13,234 nucleotides of DNA from CAXDOZ01 sp963991145 (GTDB taxonomy: Bacteria > Bacteroidota > Bacteroidia > Chitinophagales > JABDMM01), in assembly GCA_963991145.1 (NCBI GenBank), contig CAXDOZ010000066.1, positions 1 to 13,234 on the forward strand. The letters run 5' to 3'. Under the pieces are notes generated by a model. The model made no database searches and was not told where the DNA came from. It saw only the letters and a list, made by a program, of their open reading frames with translations. Made by a program: the position numbers and the translations under genes. Below, one piece after another: positions 7,154 through 13,234 of this stretch. Position 1 is the first letter of the stretch. Every line of letters starts with the position of its first letter.

Positions 7154-10100
7154 ATGAAGCCACAACCAACCGCATTTCGACTATTAATTCTGAGCATTCT
7201 TATTGCTTTAGGTCATGCGGGGCTACATGCTCAAATCACTTCTACTGGCCACATCCAGGCTATCCCTACTGCGTATACTGATGGGTCATTAAATGATACT
7301 ATCTACGCCTATTGCGAAGGAACATTAGGAAGATTGGGGGCTAATTATCCAGGAGCCGGAGCAAACTGGAAATACAACTGGTTTCGCTATGATTATACAA
7401 ATAACACATTTGGAACTGTTCCCTTTCAATCAGATACTGGTTCGTTTTCGGTAGCCAGCAATTTAGTTTCAGGGGGTTATCAGGTGTCGATTTCCAATGG
7501 GGCTGGTCTGATTCAGGACTGTTACATAGCCTGGGTATTTGTAGATACAATTCAGGCAGAGATCAATCCTCAAGCTGCTTCCTGTGATAGTGTTAGAACC
7601 TACAATTCTAACATTAACATCAACGACTTTACCTATTTCAACCCTCCTCCTGAGCAGTTTATCATTGATGCAAATACTTACATTGAGGTTGAATTTCAGG
7701 CAGTTCATACATATGTTTCTGATCTGGCTTATTACCTGGTGGGACCCCCAAGCTGTGGAAGTCCAACAATTCAATTGGGCGATGAGCTTTGTTGTTGTAA
7801 CTCCGGCAACAATGTTGCTTCACTTATTTTTAACAGCACTTCCCCAACCTCATATGATATTTGTGTTTTGCCAGTTCCTGTTTCAGCTGGCCCCTTCGGC
7901 TCTTTTGGAGCTCAGGGAGCAGGACCTACCGCCATTAACTGGCCGGGAATATATGGTTGTAATGCCGTAGATGGTGGTTGGGCAGTTCAGATTTATGACT
8001 GTGTGGGAGCAGATGTAGGAGCCCTTACCAGAGCTAGAATTACATTCTCAAAACCACCCGGAGTTAGCACCAGTTGCGGTCCCTTAAATATCACTTACGA
8101 CTCTGGACCGATCAACTCTGTTATTAATGACAACTCCTGTACACCCGCAACTGCATCTATCTTTCAGGTTCCGATCAATCCGCTTGTAACTACTCCAATT
8201 ATACTTTCAAACGGACTGGCATCAATTCAATGGGCTACCAATAACCCGGCAGTTACAATTGTTAATGGAAACACTCCCAGCCCCACCTTTCAGGGTTTAG
8301 ACAATGCAGTTTTTGTAGACATCTATCTTACTGTAACTGACTCAATGGGATGCACGAAGTCTGACACTTTTGTAAATGAATACATCCCACCGGCACCTAT
8401 TACTGTTACGGCACCCAGCAGTGTGTGTGTTTCATTTGGCTTAGTAAATCTCATTAGCTCTCTGCCTGGAGGAACATGGCTTGGGACCGGAATTGTAGAT
8501 CCGGTGAATGGAATTTTTGATCCTGCAGTTTCTGGACAGGGAACATTTACACTTACCTATGATCCGGTTAGCATTTGCGACACCAATCATGTTTTCGATA
8601 TCACAGTTGGACCTAACCTTAACTCAAGCTGGACGGCACCAGATACACTTTGTAATCCATCTATCAGCTATAACCTTAACGATTATATAGATCCGGGATC
8701 TGAGCCGGGTGGAATTTGGACCGGACCAGGGGTCAGCAATGATTCAATATTTAACCCGACAACATTTGGTTCCTATTCATTGCAGTACCGTGTTGCTTTC
8801 AATGATTCGCTTTGTGCAGATAGCACAACAAACACAATTATAGTAGCTCCAACATTAAGAGTAGCCTCAATTGGTTCTATTGATGTTAGCTGCTTTGGAG
8901 GATCCGATGGTGCAGTATTCGCTCAGGGAGTTGGAGGAGATGGAGGACCATATATCTATGATTGGAACGACCCGGGTAATCAAATGACTGACACTGCATT
9001 TGGATTAGCAGTTGGAACCTATACAGTGAATATCTCTGATTCAGGTGGTTGCGCAGTAAGCGATAGCGTAACGGTATCTCAACCTACAATTTTAAGCCTT
9101 GTAACCGACGGGGACTCTGTTTTGTGTAATGGAGGAAGCTCAGGAAAAACCTGGGTTACAAGTACCGGAGGAACGCCAGGTTACACAGTTCTTTGGAATG
9201 ACCCATTAGGCCAGGTTACAGATACAGCATTTAATCTGTCGGCTGGAACCTATTCGGTTACAGTTACCGATGCAAATGGCTGTTTGGATTCATCTACTGT
9301 TTCAATTTATGAACCTGCGGCTAATCAAGCTTTGACGATTGGTTATGATGTAAGTTGCTTTGGAGGATCCGATGGTTCTGCAGTAACCGAAATAACAGGA
9401 GGCGTTGGTCCATATACATATCTATGGAATGACCCTAATGCTCAAACTTCAGATTCTGCGATAAACCTAAGCGCAGGTCTTTACGAAGTAACAATTACCG
9501 ACAATAATGGATGCACAGCTACTGATACTATTAGCCTGACAGAACCAACAGATATTCAGCTATCTGCTTCCTCGATACCAACGAGCTGCTTTGGAGGCTC
9601 AAATGGGAAAGCCATTGTTTCTGCTTCCGGTGGTGTAGGACCGTACACCTACTTATGGAATGACCCTTCATTTCAAACAACAGACACGGCAACCGGCCTT
9701 TCGGCTAGATTCTATTGGGTACTTGTAACTGATAGTCATGGATGTGTAGATAGTATTTCTACTCAGGTAATGGAGCCGGTTGAGATACAAACTTTAATGA
9801 GTTCTACTCAAACGAGTTGTCCAAACTCTGCTGGAGGTAGCGCAAGCGTTACGATCCAATCCGGTGGAGTAGGTCCTTTTTCTTACTTGTGGGATGATCC
9901 AACCGCCCAAACTACTTCTACTGCTATAAACTTAACTGCCAGATTGTATACTGTTACAGTTACTGATGATAGCGGTTGTTCGGTAAGCGATACAGTGAGT
10001 GTAACAGCTCCGAATGCTTTGGTGATAAGCACAAGCAAAACAGATATCCTTTGTCAGGGAGATGCAAATGGCACAGCAACAGTTACCATTAGCGGTGGAA

Positions 10101-12202
10101 CAGCTCCATTCTCTATCCAATGGGACGATCCATTGTTCCAAACTACCACAACAGCTGTAAACCTGGACTCAGGGAGAGTCATTGTCGAAGTCCAGGATGA
10201 TAGTGGATGCTTTTTATTTGACACACTATTCATTCTAGAGCCTGCAAAACTTGAAATGACTCTTCAGAGCTTTGATGCAAGTTGCTCTTATTTGGATGAT
10301 GGAATCGCAATCAGCAATCCATCTGGCGGAACCAATCCTTATTCATTCCAATGGAATGATCCTTTGCTCCAAACAAACGATACTGCCAGCAACTTACCTA
10401 CCGGAACATGGACTGTAATAGTTACTGATGCCAATCTATGCTCTGATACTGGTGGAGTTTCTATTGGCTCACCCCCGGCAATAAATGTCCTGCAACTCTT
10501 TAGCGTAGACCCACTTTGTAATGGAGATAATACAGGAAGAGCATCAGTGATCGCAAATGGAGGCACCCCTGGATATACCTATCTCTGGAGCGACGCTCTT
10601 GGGCAAACCACTCCGGGAGCAGTGAACCTAAGTGCCGGACCTTATACTGTTACAATTACAGATGCTCAGGGTTGTGAACTGGATACAAGCCTGGTACTGA
10701 TCGATCCTCCAGCCATTCTACCTTTTGTTGTTGGTGTGACTCAACCAAGTTGTAATGGCTTCGCAGATGGATCATTTACAGTGGCACCTACAAATGGAAC
10801 AGCTCCTTTCCGCTATATCCTAAATAACCTGCCTAAAACCAGTCCTACCTTTACAGGGATTGCTGCTGGTACTTATCAGGTCATTGTGGCCGATGTCAAT
10901 AATTGTTTTGACACCGTAGATGTGACAGTCACAGACCCCCCACTACTTTCAGTGAGTTCTATCGTAACAGATGTAAGTTGCTTTGGCTATGATGATGGAG
11001 AGATAACTGTTTCTGTGACTGGTGGAACTGCCCCTTATCAGTATCGAAATCAGTTCAACAATTACCAGAGTTCAAATGTGCTGAATGGTCTGGGACCTAA
11101 TGTCTACCACATCACTGTTAGAGACACCAATGGCTGTCTTGGATTCGATTCTAATCTTGTAGTTACTGAGCCAACTGCTTTCTCAATGACTGTAGATGTT
11201 GATTCACTTAGTTGCCAGGGAAGTGGTGATGGAAGAATAACAGTGAATGTGTTTGGAGGTACTCCTCCTCTCAATTCATTTGGCATTAGTGATGATGGAA
11301 TCGTTTTCCAAAACCAAAGCAGCAACGTCTTTACAGGTCTGGATGCTGGAACCTACATCGTTACAGCACTTGACGGAAACAATTGTCCATTCTCAATAGC
11401 AGATATTCCAGTTTATGAACCTGCATTCAGCATATTCTCAGATACTGTAATACCTACTTCATGTTATGGGCCTGAACATCTTGATGGAGCGATTTTCGTG
11501 AATGGAATTGGAGACAATCCGCCTTTTGATTTTAGTCTGAATGGAGGGCCGTTTATTTCTACAAATGTCTTTAGAGAGCTAGGAGCCGGGCCTTACCAGG
11601 TGGTAGGTCGTGATCAAAAAGGCTGTACCGACACATTTACAATTACGGTTCCTCAACCGGATCCAATTGTGATTACAATTGTCCCTCCACTTGACAGCAT
11701 TCAACTAGGAGAATCTGTTCAATTAGTTAGTTCGGTCTTTAATTCGAATGGCCCATTGCAGTATGAGTGGACTCCAACGCAAGGATTGAACTGTGCTGAT
11801 TGCCCTGATCCTGTGGTTAGCATTTTTGAAACCACCATCTACGAATTAGTAGTTACAGATCTGGATAAGCCAAACAGAGCTGTTCCATGTACAGGAACAG
11901 GAATCGCAGAGATCATAGTTTTACCTGCCCGACCAACCTTCGTACCTAATGCTTTCACGCCAAATGGCGACGGGAACAATGACTTCCTCAGAGTTTACGG
12001 TGAAGATATTGGACAGATTGAGCTTTATATCTTCAATCGTTGGGGAGAGAAGGTGTATCAATCATTTAACCAGGCTGATGGATGGGACGGAACCTATAAG
12101 AATGAGCTGCTGCCACCAGGAGTATACACTTATAGCTTATTGGTGACCTACCTCGACGGAACAACAGACAGATTAAAAGGGACGGTGACACTAATCCGAT
12201 AG
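7154..12202 (+). CDS. Giant SprB-repeat surface protein with T9SS type B sorting domain
   Basis: This is a 1682-residue secreted, probably cell-surface, adhesin-like protein. Residues 1-26 are a signal peptide (cleavage after LHA). Residues about 142-300 resemble a proprotein-convertase P-domain (YVSDLAYYLVGP, GGWAVQIYDC, GALTRARITFS). Residues 301-413 look PKD/Ig-like. Residues 414-568 hold two domains with a PGG.W.G.G....F.P...G pattern. Residues 570-1503 are twelve SprB-type repeats. Residues 1504-1594 are PKD-like (YEWTPTQGLNCADCPDP). Residues 1596-1682 are the gliding-motility-associated C-terminal domain (VPNAFTPNGDGNND, IFNRWGEKVYQS, GWDGTY, PPGVYTYSL), the type B sorting signal for T9SS. 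GGAG (7150-7153) abuts the ATG, closer than an ideal ribosome site. It likely works in adhesion or gliding; the ligand is unknown. No enzyme domain is seen. The stop codon overlaps the convergent glycosylase gene. Confidence 0.93.
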   Translation: MKPQPTAFRLLILSILIALGHAGLHAQITSTGHIQAIPTAYTDGSLNDTIYAYCEGTLGRLGANYPGAGANWKYNWFRYDYTNNTFGTVPFQSDTGSFSVASNLVSGGYQVSISNGAGLIQDCYIAWVFVDTIQAEINPQAASCDSVRTYNSNININDFTYFNPPPEQFIIDANTYIEVEFQAVHTYVSDLAYYLVGPPSCGSPTIQLGDELCCCNSGNNVASLIFNSTSPTSYDICVLPVPVSAGPFGSFGAQGAGPTAINWPGIYGCNAVDGGWAVQIYDCVGADVGALTRARITFSKPPGVSTSCGPLNITYDSGPINSVINDNSCTPATASIFQVPINPLVTTPIILSNGLASIQWATNNPAVTIVNGNTPSPTFQGLDNAVFVDIYLTVTDSMGCTKSDTFVNEYIPPAPITVTAPSSVCVSFGLVNLISSLPGGTWLGTGIVDPVNGIFDPAVSGQGTFTLTYDPVSICDTNHVFDITVGPNLNSSWTAPDTLCNPSISYNLNDYIDPGSEPGGIWTGPGVSNDSIFNPTTFGSYSLQYRVAFNDSLCADSTTNTIIVAPTLRVASIGSIDVSCFGGSDGAVFAQGVGGDGGPYIYDWNDPGNQMTDTAFGLAVGTYTVNISDSGGCAVSDSVTVSQPTILSLVTDGDSVLCNGGSSGKTWVTSTGGTPGYTVLWNDPLGQVTDTAFNLSAGTYSVTVTDANGCLDSSTVSIYEPAANQALTIGYDVSCFGGSDGSAVTEITGGVGPYTYLWNDPNAQTSDSAINLSAGLYEVTITDNNGCTATDTISLTEPTDIQLSASSIPTSCFGGSNGKAIVSASGGVGPYTYLWNDPSFQTTDTATGLSARFYWVLVTDSHGCVDSISTQVMEPVEIQTLMSSTQTSCPNSAGGSASVTIQSGGVGPFSYLWDDPTAQTTSTAINLTARLYTVTVTDDSGCSVSDTVSVTAPNALVISTSKTDILCQGDANGTATVTISGGTAPFSIQWDDPLFQTTTTAVNLDSGRVIVEVQDDSGCFLFDTLFILEPAKLEMTLQSFDASCSYLDDGIAISNPSGGTNPYSFQWNDPLLQTNDTASNLPTGTWTVIVTDANLCSDTGGVSIGSPPAINVLQLFSVDPLCNGDNTGRASVIANGGTPGYTYLWSDALGQTTPGAVNLSAGPYTVTITDAQGCELDTSLVLIDPPAILPFVVGVTQPSCNGFADGSFTVAPTNGTAPFRYILNNLPKTSPTFTGIAAGTYQVIVADVNNCFDTVDVTVTDPPLLSVSSIVTDVSCFGYDDGEITVSVTGGTAPYQYRNQFNNYQSSNVLNGLGPNVYHITVRDTNGCLGFDSNLVVTEPTAFSMTVDVDSLSCQGSGDGRITVNVFGGTPPLNSFGISDDGIVFQNQSSNVFTGLDAGTYIVTALDGNNCPFSIADIPVYEPAFSIFSDTVIPTSCYGPEHLDGAIFVNGIGDNPPFDFSLNGGPFISTNVFRELGAGPYQVVGRDQKGCTDTFTITVPQPDPIVITIVPPLDSIQLGESVQLVSSVFNSNGPLQYEWTPTQGLNCADCPDPVVSIFETTIYELVVTDLDKPNRAVPCTGTGIAEIIVLPARPTFVPNAFTPNGDGNNDFLRVYGEDIGQIELYIFNRWGEKVYQSFNQADGWDGTYKNELLPPGVYTYSLLVTYLDGTTDRLKGTVTLIR
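8861..11662 (+). repeat. Twelve tandem SprB-type repeats (76-83 codons each) in the adhesin gene
   Basis: Repeats start at 8861, 9089, 9320, 9551, 9782, 10016, 10247, 10478, 10712, 10943, 11177 and 11426, and the last ends at 11662. The common pattern is S/L-C-x-G-x-x-x-G near position 12, GGxxPYxYxW near 28-36, L-x-A-G-x-Y-x-V-x-V-x-D near 50-61, GC near 65, and an E/D/Q-P pair at the end. Repeats 1-8 have W followed by ND/DD/SD and a Q-T-T/S-D-T-A-like stretch; repeats 9-12 lack the W and carry SSNV(F/L)-like segments instead. Each keeps exactly two cysteines. DNA identity is mostly modest, but 21 bases are identical between repeats 1 (8891-8911) and 3 (9356-9376). Confidence 0.9.
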
Positions 12203-12796
12203 GTCCTTTTTCCACCATTCATTTACCAGAAATCTCCAGGGCAGAAAAGCATCTTCTTCTGCATAATCAATTCCAATCCTGGGCCCAATCTGTATCTGAG
12301 AATCAGGAATACTTAACCCGGAGTCTTCGATCCATATGAGATCTCCTTGCAGATCCTCCCCATAGTTTTCAACCGTGATGCCCATTGCTTTTGACATGCT
12401 TCCCGGTCCACCTGTCAGGCGTTTATCGGCCTTAAGATATCCTCTTCTTTGCTGCATAAGTTCCAGGCCACTCAATGGCTTAACAGCTCGAATAAGCACC
12501 GCATCAGCTTCGTCCTCTACATTGGTGATTATATTGAAAAGGTGATGTATTCCATAGCATAAGTAGACATAAGAGAGCCCTCCGGGCCGATAAAAGATCT
12601 CGGTGCGTTTTGTCCTCCTTTGAAAGTAAGCATGGCAAGCCTTGTCATTCCTTCCGCTATAAGCTTCTGTTTCGACTATAATGCCACTTGTAATGTTTCC
12701 CTGAAAATTGGTGATTAAGACCTTTCCGATCAGGTCTTTACTGATCTGAAGGACATCAGATCTTTGGTAGAATGAGGCGGGTAGCTTCTTATTGAT
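12191..12796 (-). CDS. DNA-3-methyladenine glycosylase (AAG/Mpg family), start codon unclear
   Basis: This family removes alkylated purines such as 3-methyladenine from DNA in base-excision repair. Reading leftwards from about 12790, the frame gives KLPASFYQRSDVLQISKDL, then IIVETEAYSG with the catalytic glutamate and the base-intercalating tyrosine region, KACHAY with the active-site histidine, GGLSYVYLCYGIHHLFNI, AVLIRAVKPL, GPGSMSKAMGI and PRIGIDYAEEDAFLPWRF. All are family landmarks in the right order, and total length (about 200) is normal. No ATG, GTG or TTG occurs in this frame before a GTG at 12499, which would delete the active site. The end given here, 12796, is an ATC codon inside the end of the upstream gene and is only a placeholder. 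Options are a rare start codon, +1 slippage from the upstream gene, a sequencing indel or a decayed start. The TAG at 12191 lies inside the convergent adhesin gene. Confidence 0.8.
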   Translation of the reverse strand: MNKKLPASFYQRSDVLQISKDLIGKVLITNFQGNITSGIIVETEAYSGRNDKACHAYFQRRTKRTEIFYRPGGLSYVYLCYGIHHLFNIITNVEDEADAVLIRAVKPLSGLELMQQRRGYLKADKRLTGGPGSMSKAMGITVENYGEDLQGDLIWIEDSGLSIPDSQIQIGPRIGIDYAEEDAFLPWRFLVNEWWKKDLSD

Positions 12797-13037
12797 TTGA
12801 GTATTGGTTGATCTGAGTCTTAAGATTTGCCAGGAAATCCGGGTCAGGAGATTTTCTTGAAACTTTATCGCAGATGAATTCCTTAAATGTCTGCTCTATC
12901 TCAAGCTTCTTGAGGCAATCGGGGTATTGCTTGATCTCCGTCAGGAATTTTTGCTCATCTTCGGGGGATAATCCTCCATCGAGATATTGGACGATTCCGT
13001 CCATGAGCTGATTGTAATGGTGTTCGGGCAGTTCCAT
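12789..13037 (-). CDS. Small anti-sigma factor-like protein with degenerate zinc motif
   Basis: This 82-residue protein lies 2 bases downstream of an ECF sigma factor gene and is very likely its regulator. The layout resembles RsrA-type anti-sigma factors: YLDGGLSPEDEQKFL (residues 18-32), then YPDCLKKLEIEQTFKEFI (38-55), a KSPDPDFLANLKTQI ending, and no membrane segment. In zinc-binding members this region reads H..EC..C; here the histidine and first cysteine are replaced (EIKQYPDC), leaving C41 and a second cysteine at 56 (ICDK). It may bind the sigma factor without zinc. The ATG at 13035-13037 is preceded by AAGAGATAAAA. The C-terminal codons overlap the start region of the glycosylase in another frame. 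The function rests on context plus family resemblance. Confidence 0.72.
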   Translation of the reverse strand: MELPEHHYNQLMDGIVQYLDGGLSPEDEQKFLTEIKQYPDCLKKLEIEQTFKEFICDKVSRKSPDPDFLANLKTQINQYSNQ

Positions 13038-13039
13038 TT

Positions 13040-13234
13040 TTATCTCTTTTCGCTAAATCCTTTTTGTTTGGCGTAGTCTCTGAGCTTCTCTTTTAACATG
13101 TTTCTGGCCCGGTGCAGCCGCGATCGAACAGTACCAACTGGGATGTCGGTAATTGCTGCGATCTCTTCATAAGAGAAACCCTCTACATCGCACAAAATAA
13201 TAGTTGTTCTGAAATCTACCGGCAACTCATTGAG
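13040..13234 (-). CDS. ECF RNA polymerase sigma factor, C-terminal part
   Basis: Only the last 64 residues are in the window; the frame runs open through the right edge (LNELPVDFRTT), so the start and regions 2 and most of the linker are missing. The visible part is sigma region 4, which reads the -35 element: LPVDFRTTIILCDVEGFSYEEIA, then the helix-turn-helix recognition segment DIPVGTVRSRLHRARNMLKE. This matches SigW/RpoE-like extracytoplasmic-function sigma factors. The short basic tail ends in TAA at 13040-13042, 2 bases before the anti-sigma-like ATG, so the two are translated together. The operon appears to continue into the glycosylase. Confidence 0.92.
   Translation of the reverse strand, partial: LNELPVDFRTTIILCDVEGFSYEEIAAITDIPVGTVRSRLHRARNMLKEKLRDYAKQKGFSEKR

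Noticed and set aside
7584..7970. 128-residue plus-strand open frame inside the adhesin gene
   Set aside because: It is a shifted-frame shadow of the adhesin with no recognisable protein character of its own.
8861..11662. Repeat array considered as CRISPR or satellite DNA
   Set aside because: Periodicity is about 231 bases, in frame, and conserved at protein rather than DNA level.
12191..12499. Short 102-residue glycosylase from GTG 12499
   Set aside because: The same frame continues upstream with all N-terminal family motifs including the catalytic residues, so this start would give only a C-terminal fragment.

Overview
The window looks like chromosomal DNA from a member of the Bacteroidota, most probably the Flavobacteriales or a close relative. 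The strongest signs are a PorP/SprF-type outer-membrane protein next to a 1682-residue secreted protein ending in a gliding-motility/type IX secretion (T9SS) type B sorting domain, weak Shine-Dalgarno sequences, and candidate promoters of the Bacteroidota TAnnTTTG type. No RNA gene, insertion sequence, CRISPR array or phage gene is visible. All gaps between genes are shorter than 130 bases.

Layout, left to right. (1) Positions 1-1774, plus strand: the 3' part of obg (ribosome-assembly GTPase, cut by the window edge), overlapped by an EamA/DMT-type membrane transporter. (2) A strong hairpin at 1854-1887 separates the transporter from ridA (minus strand, 1881-2261), an enamine/imine deaminase. 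(3) ridA diverges from a plus-strand run: a small protein with a 3-hydroxyacyl-CoA dehydrogenase C-terminal domain but a degenerate N-terminal half (2323-3006), a NodB-like polysaccharide deacetylase-family protein (3049-4359), a FemAB/GNAT-type acyltransferase (4360-5307) and uracil phosphoribosyltransferase upp (5304-5951). The last three abut or overlap and are probably translated from one transcript. The 61-base gap between ridA and the dehydrogenase-like gene holds nested dyad symmetry. (4) Positions 6078-12202: a porP/sprF-like gene and a giant cell-surface protein with a signal peptide, a P-domain-like region, Ig/PKD-like regions, twelve SprB-type repeats of about 77 residues, and the T9SS type B tail. 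This is a typical secretion-partner plus adhesin pair. (5) Positions 12191-13234, minus strand: an ECF sigma factor (5' end beyond the window), a small anti-sigma-like protein with a decayed zinc motif, and a DNA-3-methyladenine glycosylase. The glycosylase ends inside the last codons of the adhesin, in convergent overlap.

The most unusual points are these. The glycosylase reading frame is intact and has the family's active-site residues, yet it has no ATG, GTG or TTG codon anywhere near its expected N-terminus. The 3-hydroxyacyl-CoA dehydrogenase-like protein lacks both the NAD-binding glycine loop and the catalytic histidine. The twelve adhesin repeats each keep exactly two cysteines about 52 residues apart and fall into two ordered subclasses (repeats 1-8 and 9-12). 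I did not find a clearly new multi-gene system; most of the window is ordinary Bacteroidota housekeeping and surface-protein content.
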